From positions 1 to 40,181 of the forward strand of contig UQKY01000016.1 in the NCBI GenBank assembly GCA_900541785.1: 40,181 nt of DNA. The letters run 5' to 3'. This document shows, in pieces, positions 22,550 to 29,417 of this stretch. Each line of letters starts with the position of its first letter. Positions within the stretch are counted from its first letter, which is position 1. The notes under the pieces are model-generated. The model saw only the letters and a program-made list of their open reading frames with translations. It was not told the DNA's origin and did not search any database. The translations under genes and the position numbers were made by a program. The stretch comes from an uncultured Collinsella sp. GTDB lineage: Bacteria; Actinomycetota; Coriobacteriia; Coriobacteriales; Coriobacteriaceae.

Positions 22550-24163
22550 TTAGGCCTTGACGGTCGCGACGCCCCTGAAGGACATGCTCGTCGTGCCGAT
22601 GCCCTTGAAGCCATCGAGGGCCTCGCCGTTGGGCGCGGTGGACGGATCGTCCCAGGAAGCGGAGACGGTCTTGACGTGGACAACGGGGTACAGAACAGCG
22701 TTGTCGGCGATGATGTCGAAGCACTCGTTCCACTTCTTCTGCTGCTCGTCGCCCTCGGCGGCAAGAGCCTCGTCCATGAGACCGTGGAGCTTCTCCCACT
22801 CAGCGGACTCCTTCCACGGGCAACGGGTCTGCATCCAGACGTTGTCGCCGTACCACCAGTTGAGCAGCAGGTCGGGGTCAGCGCCGAAGCAGGACGGATC
22901 GCCAGGGGCAAGGAGGATATCGTAGGCCTCGCCGCCGTCGATGGCAGCGTAGGTGGCCGGCGAGGTATCGGTCTGGATGGTCACATCGAAGCCGAGAGCG
23001 TCGAGGTCGTTCTTGACCTGAGCGGCCATGCCCTTGATCTGCTCGTTGTCGGTAGTGCGCAGGGTGATGGCGCCCGGGGTGATGCCAGACTCCTCAATGA
23101 GCTTCTTGGCCTTCTTGGCGTCAGTCTTGTACACCGTGGAAGCCTCATGATAGTTGGTGAAGCTCTTGGGCAGGTAGCAGCTGGCAGCGGTGGCAAGGCC
23201 GGCGAAGGTGTTGGTGATCATCTTCTCGGTGTCGAGCGCGTACATGACGGCCTGACGGACCTTGACGTTGTTCCAAGGCTCCTTGGCGACGTTGAACATG
23301 ATGAAGCGGGTGCCGAAGCCCTGGACGTTATCGATCTTGCAGCCGGCGCTCTCGAGCTGGTCGACGGCGTCAGCGGTGACGAGCTCCATAACGAGCGTGG
23401 AGCCCTCCTGCTGAGCGGTAACGCGAGCGGTGGGGTCGGTCAGGATGCTGTACTGGATCTTCTTATCCTCGGCAGCATACTCACCGTTGTACTCGGGGTT
23501 GGGAACCAGGGTGATCTCGGTATCGGAGATAGAGTCGTACATCCAGGGGCCCGAACCGATCGGCTGCTTGGCGCGATCCTCCTCGGACTGGGTAGCCGGG
23601 GTAACGCGGATGATGGCCAGACGATCCTTGAGCAGGGAGAAGTTGGGGACCTTGGTCTTGACCGTTACGGTGCTGGCGTCCTTGGCCTCGATGGACTCGA
23701 AGGGCTGGAAGAACGGAGCATAGGTAGCGGAAGCAGCGCAAGCGGTGTAGGAGGCAACGACGTCGTCAGCAGTGACCTCGGTACCATCGGAGAACTTGGC
23801 ATCCTTACGGATGGTGACCTCGAAGGTAGTGTCGTCCACGGACTTGGGATCGTCGGTGGCGAGCTCGTTGAAGGTGCTGTAGTCGTGGTAATCGATGCCG
23901 TAGAGGCCCTCGACGACGTGCCAGTTAGCACCCAGGCCCACAGCGGAGCCGGTGCTGGCGGGGTCGAAGCTGGACGGAGCGTAAGCGGAACCAGCGGTGA
24001 TCACGCCGCCGCCACGGTTGGCGGAATCGGTGGAACCGGAAGCGGAACCCTCGTCGCTAGAGCTGCCACCGCAGCCGGTGAGACCAAGCCCTGCGACAGC
24101 AGCGACGCTGCCGGTGAGGCCGAGGAACGAACGCCTGGACATACCCTTGTTGATGATGGCCAT
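22550..24163 (-). CDS. satA: Sialic acid ABC transporter binding lipoprotein (SBP family 5, SatA)
   Basis: Family 5 solute-binding protein (DppA-like), 537 residues from the ATG at 24163 with GGAG five bases upstream. The N-terminus has the textbook twin-arginine motif SRRSFLGL (9-16) and then the lipobox LTGC with Cys31, followed by a Ser/Gly linker. It therefore appears to be a Tat-exported lipoprotein. The core has SSFDPASTGSAVGLGANWHVVEGLYG near the front in two conserved blocks and VRQAVMYALDTEKMI in the middle. As the first gene of a run containing nanA, nanK and nanE, it is predicted to bind sialic acid although most relatives bind peptides. Ligand assignment is contextual. Confidence 0.85.
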   Translation of the reverse strand: MAIINKGMSRRSFLGLTGSVAAVAGLGLTGCGGSSSDEGSASGSTDSANRGGGVITAGSAYAPSSFDPASTGSAVGLGANWHVVEGLYGIDYHDYSTFNELATDDPKSVDDTTFEVTIRKDAKFSDGTEVTADDVVASYTACAASATYAPFFQPFESIEAKDASTVTVKTKVPNFSLLKDRLAIIRVTPATQSEEDRAKQPIGSGPWMYDSISDTEITLVPNPEYNGEYAAEDKKIQYSILTDPTARVTAQQEGSTLVMELVTADAVDQLESAGCKIDNVQGFGTRFIMFNVAKEPWNNVKVRQAVMYALDTEKMITNTFAGLATAASCYLPKSFTNYHEASTVYKTDAKKAKKLIEESGITPGAITLRTTDNEQIKGMAAQVKNDLDALGFDVTIQTDTSPATYAAIDGGEAYDILLAPGDPSCFGADPDLLLNWWYGDNVWMQTRCPWKESAEWEKLHGLMDEALAAEGDEQQKKWNECFDIIADNAVLYPVVHVKTVSASWDDPSTAPNGEALDGFKGIGTTSMSFRGVATVKA

Positions 24164-24193
24164 GTCTTCTCCTATCAATAGAGAATCTTACCC

Positions 24194-24215
24194 GGGAGCA
24201 CCTAGACTTGCTCCC
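24194..24215. promoter_or_regulatory. Stem-loop in the satA leader
   Basis: GGGAGCA/TGCTCCC is a perfect 7-bp inverted repeat with an eight-base spacer, about 31 bp upstream of the satA ATG and close to its ribosome binding site. It may influence translation or mRNA stability. Confidence 0.4.
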
Positions 24216-24300
24216 GCGCAACTTGCGGACGATATATACCTTACCTACTGATGAACCCAACTGAGGTGCCGCGCTCGGCGACCGATACATACATACGCTT

Positions 24301-24321
24301 GAACGGTATTTACTACCGTTC
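24301..24321. promoter_or_regulatory. Candidate operator upstream of satA
   Basis: GAACGGTA-TTTAC-TACCGTTC has perfect 8-bp arms around a five-base spacer, about 140 bp upstream of the satA start. The size and symmetry suit a dimeric repressor such as an RpiR-, GntR- or LacI-type regulator. No regulator gene lies in the cluster, so the binding protein would be encoded elsewhere. Confidence 0.55.
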
Positions 24322-24352
24322 ACCGAATTCATTGACAAACGATTCGCCAGAC

Positions 24353-24358
24353 AGTATA
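24353..24358 (-). promoter_or_regulatory. Candidate -10 box for the sat-nan operon
   Basis: TATACT on the minus strand, upstream of the palindrome at 24301-24321, which would then lie about 25-45 bases into the transcript, a repressor-like placement. A TTGACG exists further up but at 26-bp spacing, too far to be its -35. The 350-bp stretch 24179-24528 holds no gene; besides these sites it contains the 10-bp inverted pair CGATATATAC (24230-24239) and GTATATATCG (24354-24363). Confidence 0.35.
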
Positions 24359-24480
24359 TATCGACGAGGTGAGATATCAGTCTTCGTCAACCCGCAGGAT
24401 AGCAGGGTTATTCACCATGGCTAGTCAAACGTTTTAGCGTTAATAAAACTCGAAATCGACAGGTAATCGCCGCGAAATAA

Positions 24481-24503
24481 ATGATTGAAAATCGGCCAAT
24501 CAT
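24481..24503 (-). terminator. Possible weak terminator of uvrC
   Basis: A 7-bp stem ATGATTG/CAATCAT with a nine-base loop is followed on the minus strand by TTATTTCG, 26 bp past the uvrC stop. The stem is AT-rich and weak. Confidence 0.4.
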
Positions 24504-24528
24504 GTATATCAGTTGTTTAGAAGCGCGT

Positions 24529-26475
24529 TTAGCTTTCGGAACGGTTGGCCGATGCTTGGGCGCGCTCGGCATTCCATGCAACAAGTGCCTCGTGGACCGC
24601 TTTGGCGACATCGGCCGGAACGCCTCGAACTTCTGCAATCTCCTGCTCGCTTGCCGCGCGCAAACGCTTCATCGAGCCAAAATGGCGCATTATGGCACGT
24701 TTTCTGGTGGGCCCCACGCCCGGAACGTCGTCAAGCACCGAAACCGTCATAGCCTTATCGCGCAACTCGCGGTGGAACGTAATCGCAAATCGGTGGGATT
24801 CATCGCGAACCTGCTTGATCAGGTAAAGCGAAGCGGAGCCGGTCGGCAGCACGACGGGAGTCTCGTCCCACGGCACGAAAACCTCCTCATCGGCCTTTGC
24901 CAAGCCACAAACTGGTATATCGAGGCCGAGCGCCTCAAGTTGCTTAATTGCAGCGGTCAATTGCGGCTTGCCGCCATCGACAACGAGCAAATCGGGGCGC
25001 GAGCCAAAGCGCTCGTCCGCCATGCGCTCGGGAGCATAGCGACGCCCCAGAACCTCGGACATCGATACGAAGTCGTTCGCCTCGTCTAATTCGGCCTGAA
25101 TTTTAAAGCGACGATACTGGCCCTTGTCGGCACGGCCGTTGGTAAATACCACCATCGAAGCGACAGTAAAGGTGCCGTGCAACGTCGAGATATCGAAGCA
25201 CTCGATGCGCAACGGCGGCGCAGGCAGCGCCAGCGCGCTTTCGAGCTCCAGGAGCGCCTGATTGGTGCGATCGTCAGCATATCCCGTGCGCATCATGTAG
25301 CGCATGAGGGCATGGCGTGCATTTTTGGAAGCCATATCGAGCAGGCGGTGCTTTTCGCCGCGCTGCGGCCTATGGAGATGGCAAGAGCGTTCGCGCTTGC
25401 CCGCAAGCCACTCCCCCAACGCTTCGGCATCCTCAAGCTCGACAGAAAGATTGATCTCGGCTGGAATATCAGCCGTCTCGTCGTAATAGCGCTTAAGAAA
25501 GCCCGATTGAAGCTCTTCCTCGTCGACATCCAGGCCTTTATCGAGGATGAACTCGCAAGTTCGAACCGTTCGGCCCTCGCGAACGACAAAGACACACGCG
25601 GCAGAGATAGTCTCTTCGCGATAGAAGCCGATGACGTCGATATCGACGCTTGATGGAAAAACGACCTGTTGGCGATCGTCCAGGCCCCTAATGACTTCCA
25701 GACGACGCTTGACGCGCGCCGCACGCTCAAAATCGAGTGCCTCGGCTGCCTCCGTCATCTCGGACGTAAGCTCGTCGACGACGTCCTTGCGATGGCCCGA
25801 CAAGAAACGTTCGACACGCTTGACGTTCTTGGCATAGTCGGCAGGGGAAATCGCGCCGACGCATGCGCCCGGCCCGCGCCCGACATGGTAGTCAAAGCAG
25901 GGACGCCCGTTTTGCGCGCAAATCATATTAACGATGTCTTCTTCGCCCTTATGAGATTCGACGATGCGTCGGCAGCGGCGCCATTCCGCACAGGATGCCG
26001 AGCAAATAGGAATAACCTTGCGTAGCGTATCGATGGTCTCACGCGCCGCACGGCTATCGGTATAGGGGCCAAAATAGCGCGTTCCCGGTTTATGACGCTC
26101 TCGCGTGTATTTAATAGCCGGAAACAAGTCGCTCTTGGTAATGGCGATAAAGGGATAGCTTTTATCGTCTTTGAGATCGACGTTAAAGTACGGATGGTAC
26201 TGGCCAATCAGATTGCGCTCGAGCACCAATGCCTCGTGCTCGGTCTCCACCACGATATAGTCGAAGCTCGCCACCAGCTGCATCATGAGCGGAATCTTTT
26301 GACGCTCGTCCTGCAGCGTCACGTATTGACGCATACGGGCACGCAGGTTTTTTGCCTTGCCCACATAGATGACATCGCCCTTGGCATCTTTCCAAAGGTA
26401 GCAGCCGGGTTGCGTGGGAACGCGCGAAACCTGCTCGGCAAGTGTTGGAATGTTGTCGTGACCTGCCACGCGCAC
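24529..26475 (-). CDS. uvrC: Excinuclease ABC subunit UvrC
   Basis: Makes both incisions flanking a DNA lesion in the UvrABC nucleotide excision repair complex. In 648 residues the N-terminal GIY-YIG nuclease has GCYLWKDAKGDVIYVGKAK and LRARMRQY. A UVR motif contacts UvrB (SEMTEAAEALDFERAARVKR). The RNase-H-like C-terminal nuclease has ECFDISTLHGTFTVASMVVF and LLVVDGGKPQLTAA. The tandem HhH end is VPGVGPTRKRAIMRHFGS. It begins with a GTG immediately after the murJ stop codon, so translation is probably coupled. In related genomes rapZ usually follows uvrC; here the sialic acid cluster intervenes. Confidence 0.96.
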   Translation of the reverse strand: MRVAGHDNIPTLAEQVSRVPTQPGCYLWKDAKGDVIYVGKAKNLRARMRQYVTLQDERQKIPLMMQLVASFDYIVVETEHEALVLERNLIGQYHPYFNVDLKDDKSYPFIAITKSDLFPAIKYTRERHKPGTRYFGPYTDSRAARETIDTLRKVIPICSASCAEWRRCRRIVESHKGEEDIVNMICAQNGRPCFDYHVGRGPGACVGAISPADYAKNVKRVERFLSGHRKDVVDELTSEMTEAAEALDFERAARVKRRLEVIRGLDDRQQVVFPSSVDIDVIGFYREETISAACVFVVREGRTVRTCEFILDKGLDVDEEELQSGFLKRYYDETADIPAEINLSVELEDAEALGEWLAGKRERSCHLHRPQRGEKHRLLDMASKNARHALMRYMMRTGYADDRTNQALLELESALALPAPPLRIECFDISTLHGTFTVASMVVFTNGRADKGQYRRFKIQAELDEANDFVSMSEVLGRRYAPERMADERFGSRPDLLVVDGGKPQLTAAIKQLEALGLDIPVCGLAKADEEVFVPWDETPVVLPTGSASLYLIKQVRDESHRFAITFHRELRDKAMTVSVLDDVPGVGPTRKRAIMRHFGSMKRLRAASEQEIAEVRGVPADVAKAVHEALVAWNAERAQASANRSES

Positions 26476-28779
26476 CTACTTGCGACGAAGCAGCGCCGAG
26501 ACCTCGGGCATCTTAAAGACGAAGGCAAGACCAAAAGTTACAGCGAGCGAGACGACGCCTGCGACACAAACGTAGCCCAGAGTAATGAGGATCGAGCTGC
26601 CAAGCGCTCCGACAAAGTGCTCAAGTGCCCACATGACGCCGGTGCCCGCGGCAGCGCCCAAGCCACCGAACAACAGGCCGAAGAAACCGCCATGCAGGAT
26701 GGACTTGACCTGAAGGCCATGCAGACGACGGCGCAGCCACCACAGTGAGCATCCGACCAAGACCACGTAGTCAACGACGTACGAAAGCGCAATTGCCGGC
26801 ATACCGTAGCCCAGCACCACGCCAAACAGCAGCACCGAACCGGCCTGACCGATAGCGGAGTACAGGCAATAGCGGCTATAAGGTTTCATATCGAGCAGGG
26901 CCGAGAAGCTCTTCTGCATCAGCACGACCACGCCGTAGAGCGGCAGGGAAAGTGCCAGATAGATAAGGAACTCCGACACCAGCGCCACACCGGATTCATC
27001 GAACTTGCCGGCGCAGTAGATCATGTTGAGCGGACGGGCGAAGACGATCAGATACATCGCAAACGGAATCAGGAAGAAGAGCATCTGGGCGACACCGCGC
27101 GAAATACCCGTGCGGACGCTGTCGTAATCCTTCTCCTGCGCATCGTGAGAGAGTTCGGTATAGAGTGCCGTCGAAAGCGAGGCGGCGATCAGCGCATAGG
27201 GCAATGTGTACCACAGGCGCGCATATGCGATAACGGAAGGGCCGGTCTCGGGCTGCACCACCAGCGCGGCGGCATTGGTAATGGAAGTCGAGACAAACAT
27301 GCACACCGTGGCGAGCAGCGTCGGGATACCAAGCGCGATCGTCTGTCGCAGCGCGGGATCCTTAAAGTCGATATGGATATGAGGATGCACGCCATGCTTG
27401 CCAAGCGCGGGAATCTGACAGGCCATCTGGACAAAGACGCCGAGGGTCGTACCAGCTGCGATCAAGATAATACCGGCCTGCCCGCCAAATTGTGCAGACA
27501 CAGGAGCAAAGCCCATAAAGCTGGCGATGACTATAACATTGTTGAGAACCGGGGCAAACGTCGACCAGAAGTAGTCGCGGTGTGCGTTGAGAACGCCCGA
27601 GAACACCGAGCCCAAGCCATAAAACAGAATTTGAATAGCAAAGAAGCGGAACATGAACGCAGCGGTATCCATGCTGCCGCCATCGCCCGAAAGGAACGAC
27701 TGCGTCCAAATAAAGCCGGGAGCAAACACGGTGCCCAGCAGCGAGATACCGCCCAGCAGCAGAAGCAGAATACCGAGCAGGTTACCGACATACTCGTTCG
27801 ATGCCTCGCGGCCCTGCTCGCGCCTCACACCCATATACACCGGCAAAAACGCCGTAACGAGCATGCCGCCCATCACGAGTTCGTAAAGCATGTTGGGCAG
27901 GTTGTTGGCAACCTGATAGGAGGACGAGAGCAGCGACATGCCGATGGCGGCCGCCATGGCCCACGTGCGGATAAACCCAGTGACGCGCGACACGATGGTC
28001 AGCACGGTCATGAGGCCAGCAGAACGACCAACCGTGGAGTAGTCCGACGAACCCATATCGTCTACGTCGTCCTGAGAGTCCTCATAAACCTCATCTTGTG
28101 GCGGCAAATCGTCCACGACGGCAAAGGAACCGGTCATCGCAAAGGGATCGTCAACCAAAACGGCGTCATCAGCAGGTGCGACGTCATCGCTGTTCGGCAT
28201 GTTGTTTCCGGATACGATATCATCATCGAATATGGCATGGTCGCCAAACACCGTGTCAACTTCTTTGGCAGCGACGGTTCGGGCAGAAAACGACAGAGGG
28301 TCCCAGTCGTCATCACCGTCGATGGCCACGCCCTCGACGGGATCGGTCGAACCAAGCGGCGACCATTCGTCATCCGAAAGAAGCGGTTCGCCATCATCAT
28401 GAGCCGCGGGCTTGGCGGAACGAGCGGCAGGAGCGCTCTGCGGTGTGCTCTTTCCCTGGGCTGCCATCAAAAACACCGCCGTCTCATCGGGACGCGGCGC
28501 ACGAGGAGCCTCGGAGGCGATCGGCTTCACGCTGGCGCTCGATTGAGCGGCGGCCAAAAAGACAGCCGTCTCATCGGGACGAGCCGAAGAAAGAACCGTA
28601 CGGGGAAGTGCCGTGCCGGCACCGGCGGCACGCAAGTACACGGCCGTCTCGCCCGGGTCAGCGGCAGCGGACCAGGCGTTTCGAATCTCGTTATCGAACG
28701 AAGCGGCCTCGGGCGCGGGCGTCTGAGGAGCCGACCCTTTTGCAAAGTGAGCTCCGCGCTTTGATTCTTCCTGCGGCAT
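26476..28779 (-). CDS. murJ: Lipid II flippase MurJ (MviN) with long N-terminal extension
   Basis: Polytopic MATE-like flippase that moves lipid II across the membrane for peptidoglycan synthesis. The protein has 767 residues; the MurJ core begins near 253 (AGLMTVLTIVSRVTGFIRTW) and has about 14 hydrophobic segments, including NNLPNMLYELVMGGML. The first 250 residues are hydrophilic, acidic and low complexity. They carry three copies of a (D/R)P(G/D)ETAV(Y/F)L motif at about 41-49, 67-75 and 96-104, and two WxPL motifs near 139 and 159. This cytoplasmic tail is absent from most MurJ proteins; actinobacterial MurJ often bears extra regulatory domains. It is followed without a gap by uvrC. Confidence 0.92.
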   Translation of the reverse strand: MPQEESKRGAHFAKGSAPQTPAPEAASFDNEIRNAWSAAADPGETAVYLRAAGAGTALPRTVLSSARPDETAVFLAAAQSSASVKPIASEAPRAPRPDETAVFLMAAQGKSTPQSAPAARSAKPAAHDDGEPLLSDDEWSPLGSTDPVEGVAIDGDDDWDPLSFSARTVAAKEVDTVFGDHAIFDDDIVSGNNMPNSDDVAPADDAVLVDDPFAMTGSFAVVDDLPPQDEVYEDSQDDVDDMGSSDYSTVGRSAGLMTVLTIVSRVTGFIRTWAMAAAIGMSLLSSSYQVANNLPNMLYELVMGGMLVTAFLPVYMGVRREQGREASNEYVGNLLGILLLLLGGISLLGTVFAPGFIWTQSFLSGDGGSMDTAAFMFRFFAIQILFYGLGSVFSGVLNAHRDYFWSTFAPVLNNVIVIASFMGFAPVSAQFGGQAGIILIAAGTTLGVFVQMACQIPALGKHGVHPHIHIDFKDPALRQTIALGIPTLLATVCMFVSTSITNAAALVVQPETGPSVIAYARLWYTLPYALIAASLSTALYTELSHDAQEKDYDSVRTGISRGVAQMLFFLIPFAMYLIVFARPLNMIYCAGKFDESGVALVSEFLIYLALSLPLYGVVVLMQKSFSALLDMKPYSRYCLYSAIGQAGSVLLFGVVLGYGMPAIALSYVVDYVVLVGCSLWWLRRRLHGLQVKSILHGGFFGLLFGGLGAAAGTGVMWALEHFVGALGSSILITLGYVCVAGVVSLAVTFGLAFVFKMPEVSALLRRK

Positions 28780-28782
28780 CGC

Positions 28783-29283
28783 TCAGTCCTCTCTCGTGAT
28801 CGGGGCAACCGTCGCCCCGCAAAATGCAACTAAGTCATCGGGAGCAAGCTCAAGCTGATAGCCGCGCTTGCCACCCGAGATAAAAATGGTATCCCAAAGG
28901 ACGCATGTCTCATCGATCAGCGTCCGGAAGCGTTTTTTCATACCGACCGGGCTGCAACCGCCGCGGACATACCCCGTCGCGGCAAGCAAGTCCTTGACAT
29001 GCATCATGGTCAGCGACTTTTCGCCAGCGGCGCGCGCGGCGGCCTTTAGGTCAAGCTCGTCGGCAACGGGAATACAGCACACAACGTGTTCGTTGGACGG
29101 CGCCACGCAAACCAAGGTCTTAAAACCCTGGCCAGGCTCCTCGCCAAGTTGTTCCGAAATTGCAACGCCTAAACCCACCGACTCATCGCCATCGTCTTCA
29201 TACGTATGGAGAATATAGGAGATGCCGGCGTTTTCCAGCTCGCGCATCGCATTGGTTTTCGGCGTCTTTGCAGCCTTTGCCAT
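28783..29283 (-). CDS. ybaK: YbaK-type Cys-tRNA(Pro)/aminoacyl-tRNA deacylase
   Basis: Trans-editing enzyme family that hydrolyses mischarged tRNA, typically Cys-tRNA(Pro). It has 166 residues from the ATG at 29283, preceded by AAAGGGA. The longer frame to 29361 is not supported. Family features: TNAMRELENAGISYILHTYE at the start, FKTLVCVAPSNEHVVCCIPV, the conserved lysine-bearing AAGEKSLTMMHVKDLLAATG and GYVRGGCSPVGMKKRFRTLI, the signature YbaK/EbsC loop. The murJ ATG follows three bases after the stop, so the genes are co-transcribed. Confidence 0.92.
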   Translation of the reverse strand: MAKAAKTPKTNAMRELENAGISYILHTYEDDGDESVGLGVAISEQLGEEPGQGFKTLVCVAPSNEHVVCCIPVADELDLKAAARAAGEKSLTMMHVKDLLAATGYVRGGCSPVGMKKRFRTLIDETCVLWDTIFISGGKRGYQLELAPDDLVAFCGATVAPITRED

Positions 29284-29363
29284 GGCATGTCCCTTTCCTC
29301 GCATTCGAACGTAACGCCTAAGTATATGTCCAATGTAGCCGCATACGTCATCTCGACACACAG

Positions 29364-29398
29364 AAGCGCCACCGAATCGAAAGGAATCGGTGGCGCTT
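29364..29398 (-). terminator. Hairpin downstream of uvrA
   Basis: A perfect 12-bp stem AAGCGCCACCGA/TCGGTGGCGCTT (29364-29375, 29387-29398) lies 20 bp past the uvrA stop. It is followed on the minus strand by CTGTGTG, a poor U-tract. It is probably the uvrA 3' terminator. Confidence 0.6.
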
Positions 29399-29417
29399 CC
29401 CGCATGACGGTGTCTCT

